Shown: positions 25,731-34,536, counted from the first letter of the stretch. The stretch is DNA of 64,000 bases from Arachidicoccus terrestris (GCF_020042345.1 NZ_CP083387.1:1736001-1800000), one strand, 5' to 3'. Translations and numbers: made by a program. The notes: generated by a model from the sequence alone, not told the origin.

Positions 25731-25738
25731 CAAAATTA
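25731..25738 (-). promoter_or_regulatory. -7 promoter box of the aminotransferase gene
   Basis: On the minus strand TAATTTTG matches TAnnTTTG and lies 44 bases before the ATG. No clear -33 element was recognised. Confidence 0.45.
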
Positions 25739-25855
25739 CAATTTGTTAACCGAACTGCTTATTAAAGCAGGAATTTAACGGCAATAAGAACAACGTATTG
25801 CCCGTTGTGCATCTAGTTTTCTTTTCACCCATAGATAGCACAATAAATTATCTGT

Positions 25856-25863
25856 TATCTTCG
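25856..25863 (+). promoter_or_regulatory. Near-consensus -7 box abutting rnhA
   Basis: TATCTTCG differs from TAnnTTTG at one position and ends 7 bases before the rnhA ATG, so the transcript would have almost no leader. Confidence 0.4.
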
Positions 25864-25870
25864 CAGCCTT

Positions 25871-26338
25871 ATGTCAGAATTGATCATTTATACAGACGGC
25901 GCATCCAGAGGCAACCCGGGACCGGGAGGTTATGGTATTGTCATGATGTACGGCCAGCATATCAAAGAATTTTCTGCCGGGTTCAGAAAAACCACCAATA
26001 ACCGCATGGAGCTTTTAGCGGTGGTTATAGCCCTGGAATCACTGACCAGAAAGCAGATTGCTGTGAAGATATATACCGACAGCCAGTACGTCGTCAACAG
26101 TGTTGAGAAGAGGTGGCTGGATGGCTGGATTCGTAATGATTTTAAAGGCGGCAAAAAAAATAAAGATCTCTGGCTCAGATATGCCGCCATCGCCAAAGAT
26201 TTTACGGTAAGGTTCCATTGGGTGAAAGGTCATGCAGATAACCCCTATAACAACCGTTGTGACGCATTAGCCACTAAGGCTGCCGATAATAAAGGCCAAT
26301 TAGGGATAGATCATGCATATGAAGCAGAAAATCCCTGA
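25871..26338 (+). CDS. rnhA: Ribonuclease HI
   Basis: A 155-residue endonuclease that cuts the RNA strand of RNA-DNA hybrids, needed to remove R-loops and primers. The four catalytic carboxylates are visible: YTDGASRGNPGPGG (Asp), NNRMELLAV (Glu), YTDSQYVVN (Asp) and NNRCDALA (Asp). WVKGHADNPYN provides the conserved His. Length and composition match the E. coli RNase HI type, including the basic handle region (WLDGWIRNDFKGGKKNKDLW, shortened here). It is convergent with rsmI, with 47 bases between the two stop codons and no clear terminator. Confidence 0.95.
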   Translation: MSELIIYTDGASRGNPGPGGYGIVMMYGQHIKEFSAGFRKTTNNRMELLAVVIALESLTRKQIAVKIYTDSQYVVNSVEKRWLDGWIRNDFKGGKKNKDLWLRYAAIAKDFTVRFHWVKGHADNPYNNRCDALATKAADNKGQLGIDHAYEAENP

Positions 26339-26385
26339 TATTTATATAACTCCTGGAAAGAGATTTTGAATTTGACCAGAGAAGG

Positions 26386-27051
26386 TTACGATTTCCCCTG
26401 CACGATAAGGACGATCTCTCCTTTTACACCAGTGGCCACATAATGGTCATGTACCTCTTGCAAGGTCCCCCTTCTGGTTTCCTCATATAACTTTGTAAGT
26501 TCCCGGCTGACACTGCAGGGACGATCAGGCCCAAAATAAGTGGCCATTTCTTTCAGGGTCTTTACCAGCCGCATCGGGCTTTCATAAAATACCATGGTCC
26601 TGGTCTCTTCGGCCAGTAATTTCATGAGTGTCTGCCGGCCTTTTTTGAGCGGTAAAAACCCCTCAAAGCAGAACCTGTTACAGGGGATACCGCTACTCAC
26701 CAGCGCTGGCACGAAAGCCGTGGCTCCAGGCAGGGACTCCACGCGGATATTGCGGTGTGCACAGGCCCGTACCAGCAAAAATGCCGGGTCCGAGATCCCC
26801 GGCGTACCCGCATCCGTAATAAGTGCAATTTTCTTACCTCCGCTCAGCTGGTCGACCAGCCGGTCTACGATCTTATGCTCGTTATGCATATGATACGCCA
26901 TCAAAGGCTTCTGAATGCCATAATGGCTCAGCAGTTTACCCGAGGTGCGGGTATCCTCACATAAGATCAGATCTACCTCCTGTAATACTTCAATACTACG
27001 CAGAGTGATATCTTTAAGATTGCCGACGGGAGTGGGTACAATATAAAGCAT
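26386..27051 (-). CDS. rsmI: 16S rRNA (cytidine(1402)-2'-O)-methyltransferase RsmI
   Basis: A 221-residue SAM-dependent enzyme that methylates the ribose of C1402 in 16S rRNA, at the ribosomal P site. The start MLYIVPTPVGNLKDITLRS is the canonical N-terminus; the frame extends to 27090 but the extra 13 residues are not conserved, so the ATG at 27049-27051 is chosen. Further signatures are LCEDTRTSGKLL, ITDAGTPGISDP and LPGATAFVPALVSSGIP. The length is shorter than proteobacterial RsmI because the C-terminal extension is missing, as is common in Bacteroidota. It lies 40 bases downstream of purS on the same strand and is probably co-transcribed with it. Confidence 0.94.
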   Translation of the reverse strand: MLYIVPTPVGNLKDITLRSIEVLQEVDLILCEDTRTSGKLLSHYGIQKPLMAYHMHNEHKIVDRLVDQLSGGKKIALITDAGTPGISDPAFLLVRACAHRNIRVESLPGATAFVPALVSSGIPCNRFCFEGFLPLKKGRQTLMKLLAEETRTMVFYESPMRLVKTLKEMATYFGPDRPCSVSRELTKLYEETRRGTLQEVHDHYVATGVKGEIVLIVQGKS

Positions 27052-27091
27052 GGTATAGGTAGCATTGACCGAAAGGCGACCTTGGGACACC

Positions 27092-27340
27092 TTAGCCGAT
27101 CAACTCGATTTCAAAATATTCCATAACAGGATTGGCCAGCAGTTTGGTGGCCGTGGTCTCCGCGATCTGCTTAGCAGCCTCTTCGCTGGCGGCATCGATT
27201 TCCATGGTAATATGCTTACCGATGCGGATATCCTGGACATCATGAATACCCAGGTTATCCAATCCACCCATAACGGCCTTTCCCTGAGGATCTAATAAAT
27301 CCTTTAAAGGCATCACTTTTATCTGTACATGGTACGTCAT
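27092..27340 (-). CDS. purS: Phosphoribosylformylglycinamidine synthase subunit PurS
   Basis: An 82-residue PurS protein, the small dimeric subunit that bridges PurL and PurQ in the fourth step of purine synthesis. MTYHVQIKVMPLKDLLDPQG and the following GGLDNLGIHDVQDIRIGKHI match the family, and the C-terminal half (LLANPVMEYFEIELIG) is complete. The ATG at 27338-27340 is preferred over the frame start at 27364, because the latter overlaps the -7 box at 27362-27369. purL and purQ are not in the window, so the gene is separated from its partners. Confidence 0.92.
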   Translation of the reverse strand: MTYHVQIKVMPLKDLLDPQGKAVMGGLDNLGIHDVQDIRIGKHITMEIDAASEEAAKQIAETTATKLLANPVMEYFEIELIG

Positions 27341-27361
27341 AACTAACAAAATTTTGAAGGG

Positions 27362-27369
27362 CAAAGGTA
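27362..27369 (-). promoter_or_regulatory. -7 promoter box of the purS-rsmI unit
   Basis: On the minus strand TACCTTTG matches TAnnTTTG and lies 21 bases before the purS ATG at 27340. It helps to rule out the longer open frame. Confidence 0.5.
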
Positions 27370-27415
27370 ACCTAAAAATCTGCTATCTGAAAATCAGACC
27401 GGCAATTATTCTCAA

Positions 27416-28273
27416 TTAACGCTCGCCACCTTCCCGGTGTACCAGGTCGGGAGAAAATGCCGGAAGGCAAACGCTCCAATAGTCACAAGGCACATCAAAG
27501 GGGTTACTGTACCTCACCCTGACTCCTTTAGAGACCCAGATACTCTGGCCGGCGTCCAGTATGATCTCTTCCCCATTAATTTCCAGGCATTTTTTGCCTG
27601 CGTTGACCAGGGTCCATTCGTCAAACTCCGGCCATTGAGCGGGTTCTGACCAACCGGCAGGGGCGACCATATGGGCAATGCTGATATCCTTTCTGCCCGT
27701 GGATGCTGCGCCAAAATGCTCCTCAATTAACTTCCCGTCCGTTGTCGGCACAATAAACGGGGCTTTTTGAATATAATAGGCAGCCGGTTGTGTCGAGGCC
27801 GTTATATCGCTTGCATTCGGCCTATGCGCCAATATAAGTGCCACAACATGCTTATCTATCGGCAGAGACATGCTCTCTTCAGACAGGCAATGCCAATCCA
27901 CCCATCTAAAAGTCTCCGCATCCTGATCCGGATGCGCCTCAACGGCGCCTTCGAAATCAAAAGGCTCGGTATGGGTATTCAGACAGGAAAGATCGGCGCA
28001 ATGCACCCAGTAATAGATAGAGATGATCTGATCACCCGGGTCAAAAGCCGACTGCTGATAAAAATCAGTTGTATATAAATGCGCTCCGACTGTGATATCC
28101 AGGCCGGTCTCTTCCCTGAATTCTCTTGCCAGGCAATCACGGGTACCTTCTCCCGGTTCCAGTCCGCCACCCGGCAGCTTGGTATAAAACTGCCCTTTGA
28201 TATACTCATCGCTGACCAGGAGCTTCCCCTGCTGCACCAATACGCCATATACCCGCACATTAAAATGGCTCAT
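27416..28273 (-). CDS. Nudix hydrolase fused to a cupin domain
   Basis: A 285-residue two-domain protein. Residues 1-150 are a Nudix hydrolase with an intact Nudix box, GGLEPGE then seven residues then REFREETGL. Nudix enzymes cleave nucleoside diphosphates linked to another group; the substrate here is unknown. Residues about 165-275 form a cupin-like double-stranded beta-helix, with strands in SIAHMVAPAGWSEPAQWPEF, CLEINGEEIILDAGQSIW and VSKGVRVRYSN. Typical cupin metal ligands are largely replaced, so that part may bind a ligand rather than act as an enzyme. The gene ends 8 bases after the SPFH gene and both are on the minus strand. No frameshift is visible at the domain junction. Confidence 0.85.
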   Translation of the reverse strand: MSHFNVRVYGVLVQQGKLLVSDEYIKGQFYTKLPGGGLEPGEGTRDCLAREFREETGLDITVGAHLYTTDFYQQSAFDPGDQIISIYYWVHCADLSCLNTHTEPFDFEGAVEAHPDQDAETFRWVDWHCLSEESMSLPIDKHVVALILAHRPNASDITASTQPAAYYIQKAPFIVPTTDGKLIEEHFGAASTGRKDISIAHMVAPAGWSEPAQWPEFDEWTLVNAGKKCLEINGEEIILDAGQSIWVSKGVRVRYSNPFDVPCDYWSVCLPAFSPDLVHREGGER

Positions 28274-28281
28274 TGTCTATT

Positions 28282-29226
28282 TTACTTTAATGGTTCCTTC
28301 GTTTGTTTCGTCCCGTCACGCATTTGCATCATCGCCATTAATTCTTTCATGGTTCTTTGCATGCCATCCGCACTACCGTCCAGAAAGATCATATTGCCTT
28401 TTCCATATTCGGCAAAATTCTGAATCGCTTCCGTCCACATACTGAATAAAATCACATTGGTATCCAGATTTGCCTGTTTCATCTGCTCAGCCGCATCACT
28501 CATCCCGCGCGCGACTTCTTCTCTGAATAATGCGACCCCCTGTCCTCTCAGCCTGGCAGCTTCCCGCTCGGCCTCCGCAGAGATTTTAATGGCATTCCCA
28601 TCCGCCTCAGCTGCCTTGGTCTTGGTAATCAGTAAAGCCTGGCCTTCATTTTCAGCAGCCGCCTTCAGGTTATTGCTGGCTACGACTTTACTCATGGATT
28701 CCATGATGACCTGGTCAAAGGTGATATCATTGATCTGAAGATCCAGCAGGTGATACCCCCACTCTTCGAGTACCTGATCCACTTCCTGTTTGACCGAACC
28801 TACGATCTCACGGCGCAGGGCCAGTATCTCTGCCTGCTTTTTGGTAGCGACATAAGACCTGACATTCCCTTCGATCGTTCTGACCAGCGCCTGCATTAAT
28901 TCTCTGTCATTAATAAATTTAAAAGCAACTTTTTTGATCGTCTCTGCATCGGCACTCATGACCGCATAGAGCAGCATGGTCTTAAAATAGACATTGGCCT
29001 GATCAAAAGTGACCGCCTGAAATTCCATTTCAATAGAGCGGTTCTGAATACTGATCCTTTTATAGATCCTTTCCAGGATGGGAATTTTAAAATTCAGCCC
29101 GGCCGGTAAAATACGGCGGTACTTACCAAACATGGTAACAACAGCAATCGTCCCCTGGTTCACGCTGACCAGTCCGCTAAAGATAATAATCACCAGAACC
29201 ACTAAAAGAACATACAGAGGTATCAT
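28282..29226 (-). CDS. SPFH/Band 7 domain protein
   Basis: A 314-residue membrane-anchored protein of the stomatin/prohibitin/flotillin/HflK family, which build oligomeric scaffolds in membranes. One N-terminal helix (LYVLLVVLVIIIFSGLV) is followed by the SPFH domain, with VNQGTIAVVTMFGKYRRIL and the PAGLNFKIPILERIYKR segment. Then comes an Ala/Glu-rich coiled coil (residues about 190-235, with KTKAAEADGNAIKISAEAEREAA trimmed here) and a C-terminal tail with MQRTMKELMAMMQM. No partner protease such as NfeD or FtsH is adjacent. The gene is 32 bases from ispD, divergently arranged, and lies upstream of the Nudix-cupin gene. Confidence 0.88.
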   Translation of the reverse strand: MIPLYVLLVVLVIIIFSGLVSVNQGTIAVVTMFGKYRRILPAGLNFKIPILERIYKRISIQNRSIEMEFQAVTFDQANVYFKTMLLYAVMSADAETIKKVAFKFINDRELMQALVRTIEGNVRSYVATKKQAEILALRREIVGSVKQEVDQVLEEWGYHLLDLQINDITFDQVIMESMSKVVASNNLKAAAENEGQALLITKTKAAEADGNAIKISAEAEREAARLRGQGVALFREEVARGMSDAAEQMKQANLDTNVILFSMWTEAIQNFAEYGKGNMIFLDGSADGMQRTMKELMAMMQMRDGTKQTKEPLK

Positions 29227-29246
29227 ATTTTTTTCTGAAAGTTAGG

Positions 29247-29254
29247 TACTTTTG
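29247..29254 (+). promoter_or_regulatory. -7 promoter box abutting ispD
   Basis: TACTTTTG is a full match to TAnnTTTG and ends only 4 bases before the ispD ATG at 29259. A transcript starting the usual few bases downstream would be leaderless. Confidence 0.55.
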
Positions 29255-29258
29255 ACCT

Positions 29259-29975
29259 ATGGACAAAATTGCTATTATTGTTGCTGCAGGGTCTGGGACC
29301 CGCATGCGGTCCGACCTGCCTAAACAGTTTCTGCCGCTGGCAGGTAAAGCCATTTTATTGCATACGACAGCAGCATTTATCGAGGCCTTTTCAGATATCA
29401 GAATCATATGGGTGCTTCCTTCAGATCAGATAACCTATGGCCGGCAATTACTGGAACAGCTGCCTTACAAAACGCAGCTGACCATTACCCCCGGAGGTGG
29501 TTCCAGGTTTCACTCTGTTGCCAATGGATTAGCGCTGACCGCGGCCGACAGTATTGTATTCGTACATGACGGCGTTCGCTGTTTAGTAAGCCCTTCACTG
29601 ATTCAACGCTGTTATCATGCAGCAATGCTGAACGGGTCCGCCATTCCGGTCTGTCCGGCCACAGACAGTATGCGCATGATGATAACAGGGGAAGGTGAGG
29701 AGCAGCGATCCAAAGCAATAGACAGAACAGCTGTGAGACTTGTGCAGACGCCGCAGACTTTTAAGAGCAGCTTATTAAAACAGGCTTTTGAGCAGCCCTA
29801 TCAGACTGGGTTTACCGATGAGGCTTCCGTGTTAGAGGCAATGGGTGAGCAGGTATTTCTGGTAGAGGGCGATCCTGAAAATCTGAAAATTACCCGACCC
29901 ATCGATCTGATCGTGGCCGAAGCGATTATAAATAAAAGAGCAAGGGCATCCGGTGGCGGCTCACCTTTTGAATAA
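29259..29975 (+). CDS. ispD: 2-C-methyl-D-erythritol 4-phosphate cytidylyltransferase IspD
   Basis: A 238-residue enzyme that joins CTP to methylerythritol phosphate in the non-mevalonate isoprenoid pathway. The nucleotide-binding start IVAAGSGTRMRSDLPKQFLP is canonical and includes the Arg and Lys that contact CTP. VFVHDGVRCLVS gives the catalytic Asp-Arg region, and QTPQTFKSSLL and FTDEASVLEAMG are also typical of the family. Its 3' end overlaps the 3' end of the convergent FemAB-like gene by 15 bases. Isoprenoid synthesis is also represented by the polyprenyl diphosphate synthase at 43.4 kb. Confidence 0.95.
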   Translation: MDKIAIIVAAGSGTRMRSDLPKQFLPLAGKAILLHTTAAFIEAFSDIRIIWVLPSDQITYGRQLLEQLPYKTQLTITPGGGSRFHSVANGLALTAADSIVFVHDGVRCLVSPSLIQRCYHAAMLNGSAIPVCPATDSMRMMITGEGEEQRSKAIDRTAVRLVQTPQTFKSSLLKQAFEQPYQTGFTDEASVLEAMGEQVFLVEGDPENLKITRPIDLIVAEAIINKRARASGGGSPFE

Positions 29976-30887
29976 TTTAAGTGGCCATGGCAGGTGATTA
30001 TAATGGTACAGATAATAGGGTCTCATATCCGCCCCAAAGCTCTCAATAAAGCTTCGGACACCAGGTAGGGCAGAACCCATAAAATCGAATATCCGGCCTG
30101 TCCCGGCATATTGACCGATAAGATGATCCAGTGCAAATGCAGATGCGTTTGCATTTCTTCCTTCTTGTGTGACGGCCGTCATAAATTTGTAGATCCTGAA
30201 AACATCTTTACCATATAGCCCAAAAAACACTTCTTCCTTGTTTTGAGTCATCACCTTATAGGGAGTAAAATGCGCGGCGCCGAACGGGGTCTGTAATAAC
30301 GCCGCTAACCGTTTAAAGTCTTCCCGGAGGTCTAAGGGGGTTTTCTTTGCAAGAAAACCCTGGTACCGGGAGATTACTTCCCTGCCGTCTGCCGATACCA
30401 CACATAAATTTTGATCCTGGGATATCCGGCGGAGCCTTTTTCTGAGTGTCTTATGATACCCGTTATATATATCTACGTATCCCTGATTCAGATCAAGTTC
30501 ATAATTGGGTTGAGCGCAGGCGCTTCTATCTACTAAAGCTCCATTGTTTTGATTAAAACAGACATCACCATATTTTGCAAAACGATGAATGGTATTAAAA
30601 ACAGCTTCTTTATGAGAAGGTTGCCAATCCCCCATCAATCCCAATTGTTTTACAAAAGGAAGGCCCGTCATATATTTTATTCCAAACTTACTATTATATA
30701 TGATCGGCAGCACTGCCTGATAATCGTTCAATACCAGGCCGCCCCAACCGGGTGCCATATAAGAAAGATAATCATGGGCGGCAAAAAAACTGCCATGAGG
30801 GTCCGAGAACACACAGTGATCCCATTTGGCTTTATCCAGTTTTATCGCCGGCAGAATGGCTATATCTGTCGAACAAAGGCTTACCAT
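29961..30887 (-). CDS. FemAB/BioF2-like acyltransferase (GNAT fold)
   Basis: A 308-residue soluble protein. The middle region, YELDLNQGYVDIYNGYHKTL followed by RKRLRRISQDQ, matches the FemAB/BioF2-like pattern in which a conserved KxxRxxIRR-type segment sits in a GNAT fold. The C-terminal half (FFGLYGKDVFRIYKFMTAVTQEGR, then IFDFMGSALPGVRSFIESFGA) contains the family's closing strand and a final GA...PYYLYHYN. FemAB proteins transfer aminoacyl groups onto lipid II peptides or sugars; substrate here is unknown. It overlaps the upstream M1-like gene by 7 bases and ispD by 15 bases. Its place behind a polyprenyl-phosphate sugar transferase suggests a surface-glycan or cell-wall role. Confidence 0.7.
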   Translation of the reverse strand: MVSLCSTDIAILPAIKLDKAKWDHCVFSDPHGSFFAAHDYLSYMAPGWGGLVLNDYQAVLPIIYNSKFGIKYMTGLPFVKQLGLMGDWQPSHKEAVFNTIHRFAKYGDVCFNQNNGALVDRSACAQPNYELDLNQGYVDIYNGYHKTLRKRLRRISQDQNLCVVSADGREVISRYQGFLAKKTPLDLREDFKRLAALLQTPFGAAHFTPYKVMTQNKEEVFFGLYGKDVFRIYKFMTAVTQEGRNANASAFALDHLIGQYAGTGRIFDFMGSALPGVRSFIESFGADMRPYYLYHYNHLPWPLKLFKR

Positions 30888-33046
30888 TGTATATCTTTAT
30901 GCAATCGTTTAGGCATTAGGTTACCCAGACTTATGGAGAAACGGATCCTTTGTCCAAAACCACCCATATCTCCCATTGACTTATAATAATCTCTGTATAC
31001 CTTACTATAGAACAGCGGAAAATAAATCGTTACCGCTTCTTTTAACACACTGACCTGCACACCGGCGTCATACAGGAACCTGCCGGCGGCAGGATTTTCA
31101 GACCACAGATCTCCGTAAGTACCCATATCCGCAAATAACCGGACCGGTAACCGAAAAGGAAGAACAGCAAACGGATTGAGTCCTTCAGGCAGGTCGGTCG
31201 TCAGATTGACGGCCGCCAGCCAGCTATCCGTCTGGCCCAGAGGATCCTGCAGATAGGGTGTTGAAACCTTAAAGAACCCGTCCGAAACGGCCATCTGCTG
31301 ACTCATCCAGCCCTCAAATGCAGAACGTCCTATATAATAATCACTATAGGTAAAATCCTGCGCGCCTGTTGCACCGCTCAGATTAAAAAAATAATCCCTG
31401 AGATTAAAAGAACGAAGGACATTCTTTTCCTTCAGATAAAAGAATTTTCCGGCAAATCCACGCAATTGCAGCCCGTTTCCTTTGGCATCATAGTTCAGGA
31501 AATATTTACCCGTCAGGCCGGCTCTCAAAAACTGGTCTGTACCCTGCAATTTTAATTGAAGACTATAGGGATACAGCGCCCTGTTATCCATCAAAGCGGC
31601 CTTTATTTCTCCGATCGCGGAGGTCGTTTTGTCCAAAAACTGATCATCATTTTCCAACACCCAGCTGTCCCGGCGGAGTATATAAGACTTTGCCGCAATC
31701 TTCCATACCTTATCGGTGGTGTGATTATCCGGATACCATTTATACCGGATCGCCGGCACAATACGTAAAAGGCGCATTTTATCTCCCTCATGTACATGGC
31801 CCGCCCCATCTGCCCAGCTATTGAAGGCATTAAAAGCATAATAACCGGCATCGACAGAAATTTGCCAGGCATTCGATACATGACGGTCTGTAAAACTTAA
31901 GCGACCGATACCGCTCAGGGTATGGTCCCCTGTGCTATACAGGGGAGCAAGCAAAAAATTAAATTTACCGGCCGGCAGCCCATAGTTATGAACCAGTATC
32001 CCGGGCATCCATTTATCATAGTTATTATAACCGATAGCCGGACTCAGGGATAAATATCTTTTAGCGTCTGCTTCCTTAAAATTAAACAAAAATGCGGGCT
32101 TAACCGGTTTATGACTACTGATCAAGGTGCCACGCCGGGCTGCCGCCATTTGTGCCATCAGGCTGTCAGGTCTTGCCGGCCGCTTGGCTGCAAGCGGCCC
32201 GGGCAGTAATTTTTTAAAAAAGCCGGTGGCCGGTGGCTTTGCCGTATCGGCTGCAGATGAATTTTCAGGCAGTACTCCTTTCGCCTGTATGGCAACGGTG
32301 GCATGTGCCCCCATCGCCAGCTGAAAGGTATTAAAGTCTGAAGAATCCAAAGTCGCCGCCTCTTGCAGGACACCATCCACCCTGCAGTTCAGCCCTCCGG
32401 GTATCGTTAAATGAAGCAGGAGATTGCTTTTCAGCGCCGTGACGCCTGCCGGGAACGCCACCTGAGGGAACCAGTCTTTCAGATAACTCACGGCTTCTTT
32501 CTCTACATAACCGATATCAATTAGGCGTGCCGGCAGCTGCAGTAAAAACGGTGTCCGTATCATGACAGAATCACCAGATGCCAATGCGGCAGGCAGCGTA
32601 AGTGTAATAAATTCCCCGGTTCCGGCAGGATCCTCCTTTACCAAGACCTGATCCTTTGCAGTAAAATTCAATTCCTTAATATTGCCAAGCTGACTGGTGT
32701 CGGCAAAATAGAGTCTTAGATCACGCGCCTGCAGCAGCCTCTCGCTTAACGCTGTGCTGTCACTGCTGTAGCTGTTCGGGTATACCCGAATCTTGACCTG
32801 TTTTACCGGAGCAGTGCCGGTATTACGGACATAGATCTTCTCATAGCCCGTAAGGAAGCGCAGGACGCCCGGTGTCTGAGTCAGGCCGCTTTCTGCCTGA
32901 CCAGAAGCAAATAATTCATAGTGTACCTGCAGGGACGGCGACATATCCGTAACTTCTTTTACCGCCTGTGCCCAGGCAACCCCAGGCTTTATAGCCAGCA
33001 CGGTCAGACAGCTCATAAAAAATATGCAGAATATGCCTCTTTTCAT
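30881..33046 (-). CDS. M1-peptidase-like outer membrane protein lacking the catalytic domain
   Basis: A 721-residue exported protein. A signal peptide (ending GVAWA before Q27) precedes a region resembling the N-terminal beta domain of M1 aminopeptidases (residues about 35-265), including YLKDWFPQVAFP. After an Ala/Pro-rich linker near 265-325, residues 330-721 look like the beta-barrel-like C-terminal part of large Bacteroidota M1 proteins, with LSLSPAIGYNNYDKWMPG and HNYGLPAGKFNFLLAPLYS. The zinc domain that should lie between, with its HExxH and downstream Glu, is absent. The final barrel strands end near RFSISLGNL. It therefore cannot hydrolyse peptides. It could anchor or bind surface partners. 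The family assignment is from memory of related sequences and should be treated as inference. Confidence 0.6.
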   Translation of the reverse strand: MKRGIFCIFFMSCLTVLAIKPGVAWAQAVKEVTDMSPSLQVHYELFASGQAESGLTQTPGVLRFLTGYEKIYVRNTGTAPVKQVKIRVYPNSYSSDSTALSERLLQARDLRLYFADTSQLGNIKELNFTAKDQVLVKEDPAGTGEFITLTLPAALASGDSVMIRTPFLLQLPARLIDIGYVEKEAVSYLKDWFPQVAFPAGVTALKSNLLLHLTIPGGLNCRVDGVLQEAATLDSSDFNTFQLAMGAHATVAIQAKGVLPENSSAADTAKPPATGFFKKLLPGPLAAKRPARPDSLMAQMAAARRGTLISSHKPVKPAFLFNFKEADAKRYLSLSPAIGYNNYDKWMPGILVHNYGLPAGKFNFLLAPLYSTGDHTLSGIGRLSFTDRHVSNAWQISVDAGYYAFNAFNSWADGAGHVHEGDKMRLLRIVPAIRYKWYPDNHTTDKVWKIAAKSYILRRDSWVLENDDQFLDKTTSAIGEIKAALMDNRALYPYSLQLKLQGTDQFLRAGLTGKYFLNYDAKGNGLQLRGFAGKFFYLKEKNVLRSFNLRDYFFNLSGATGAQDFTYSDYYIGRSAFEGWMSQQMAVSDGFFKVSTPYLQDPLGQTDSWLAAVNLTTDLPEGLNPFAVLPFRLPVRLFADMGTYGDLWSENPAAGRFLYDAGVQVSVLKEAVTIYFPLFYSKVYRDYYKSMGDMGGFGQRIRFSISLGNLMPKRLHKDIQW

Positions 33047-33078
33047 ATAGTAAAATGATGATAGTATTGGTAACGGGA

Positions 33079-34506
33079 CTATTTCCCCTTACCCAAAAAT
33101 ATGATTTTTAATGTATGTAATATAATCTTAAAGTCGATCAAAAGGGATGCATTCTCAATATACATCAGGTCATACTGCATTCTTTCCAGCATTTCCCGGA
33201 CACTGGACGCGTAACCAAACCGGACCATACCCCAGGAAGTCAACCCCGGTTTCACTTTGAGCAGATATTTATAATAGCGGTTATGTTCCATGATCTGCTC
33301 AATAAAGTACGCCCGTTCCGGTCTCGGTCCTACCAGGCTCATTTCCCCCTTGAGGACATTCCAGAACTGAGGCAGTTCATCCAGCCGCCAGCGACGCATT
33401 ACCCGTCCCCAGGAAGTGATCCGCTTGTCGTCATCATAGGATAACTGAGGGCCGTCTTTCTCGGCCTGTGGGATCATCGATCTAAACTTGTAGATATTAA
33501 AGGGTTTGCCTTTAAAGCCGATCCTTTCCTGGGAATAAATGATAGAACCCTTAACGGAAAAATAGGTACGGATGGCAACAAACAGGATGACGGGGCTAAA
33601 AACAAGAATACCAATCACAGAAAAGAACTTATCGAGGACCATTTTCAGGTTATACTGCCAATCCACCATTACTGTGGTATTAATGGTAATAAAAGGGGCA
33701 TTGAGTACATTTGATGTCTTAACAGATCCCTTGATGATATCCATATCCTCTGCAACAATACGAATCAGTACATCGTATTCACTCAGTGCGCTGATCAATG
33801 GTTGCATCATTTGAATCTCATCTTCCTCCAGCGCAACAATGACCTGATCAATCCTGTGGGCTTTCATAACGACACTCAGGTCCTCTGCAATACCCAACCA
33901 TTTGATCTTGCTTTCCAGCGTGGCGGTCACCGGGGAATGCCCAAAACTGGTTGTCAAAAACCCGACAATTCTATATCCCAGGTTCTTATAAAAATCCTCT
34001 ACAGAATAAAAGGCCTTTAATGCTTTATAGCGGTTGCCGATCAGCAGCGTCGTAAAAAAAAAATCGCCGCTCTTCATTTTTTGTTTGGCCCATTTGAGCT
34101 GCAATCCCCTGAGAAAATAAGTCAGGCAGAGCTGCAGCCACCAATAAAGAAAGAATATCTTAAAATGATAGCCATAGCCTTGCTTATCTCTGAGGAACAA
34201 GATAAAAAAGATGATCAGGCAGCCAAACAGGGTCTGGAAAAAAGTGACAAAAAATTCGTTGACACGGGACTTTTCAAAAACAGAATACCTGTAAGCGCCG
34301 GTAACGGTAAACAGCAGCAGCCAGAAGGTAAATACCAGTAGCGAGCGAATCAACTGGCCGGAGATCAAGAAACGTTCACCCGATATATGCATCTTTTCAG
34401 ACCGCACCAGGACAATAATCACCCAAACCAGAATAACGGACAGAAAGTCTAATAAAAAATAATAGGTTTTGGCTTTGTTCTTTAATATTAGGGCTTTCTC
34501 ATTCAT
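33079..34506 (-). CDS. Undecaprenyl-phosphate sugar phosphotransferase (WbaP/WcaJ type)
   Basis: A 475-residue polyisoprenyl-phosphate hexose-1-phosphate transferase, which loads the first sugar phosphate onto undecaprenyl phosphate for exopolysaccharide or O-antigen synthesis. Four N-terminal helices lie within residues 12-130, followed by a soluble CoA-binding-like domain. One more membrane segment (FSVIGILVFSPVILFVAIRTY) precedes the catalytic domain, with KPFNIYKFRSMIP, WRLDELPQFWNVLKGEMS and LVGPRPERAY, all diagnostic. The sugar cannot be predicted. It lies 30 bases after the Gfo/Idh gene and 32 bases before the M1-like gene, within the same minus-strand run. No flippase or polymerase gene is present in the window. 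Confidence 0.92.
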   Translation of the reverse strand: MNEKALILKNKAKTYYFLLDFLSVILVWVIIVLVRSEKMHISGERFLISGQLIRSLLVFTFWLLLFTVTGAYRYSVFEKSRVNEFFVTFFQTLFGCLIIFFILFLRDKQGYGYHFKIFFLYWWLQLCLTYFLRGLQLKWAKQKMKSGDFFFTTLLIGNRYKALKAFYSVEDFYKNLGYRIVGFLTTSFGHSPVTATLESKIKWLGIAEDLSVVMKAHRIDQVIVALEEDEIQMMQPLISALSEYDVLIRIVAEDMDIIKGSVKTSNVLNAPFITINTTVMVDWQYNLKMVLDKFFSVIGILVFSPVILFVAIRTYFSVKGSIIYSQERIGFKGKPFNIYKFRSMIPQAEKDGPQLSYDDDKRITSWGRVMRRWRLDELPQFWNVLKGEMSLVGPRPERAYFIEQIMEHNRYYKYLLKVKPGLTSWGMVRFGYASSVREMLERMQYDLMYIENASLLIDFKIILHTLKIIFLGKGK

Positions 34507-34536
34507 GCATGTATAGGTTATGCACGCATGAACTAT

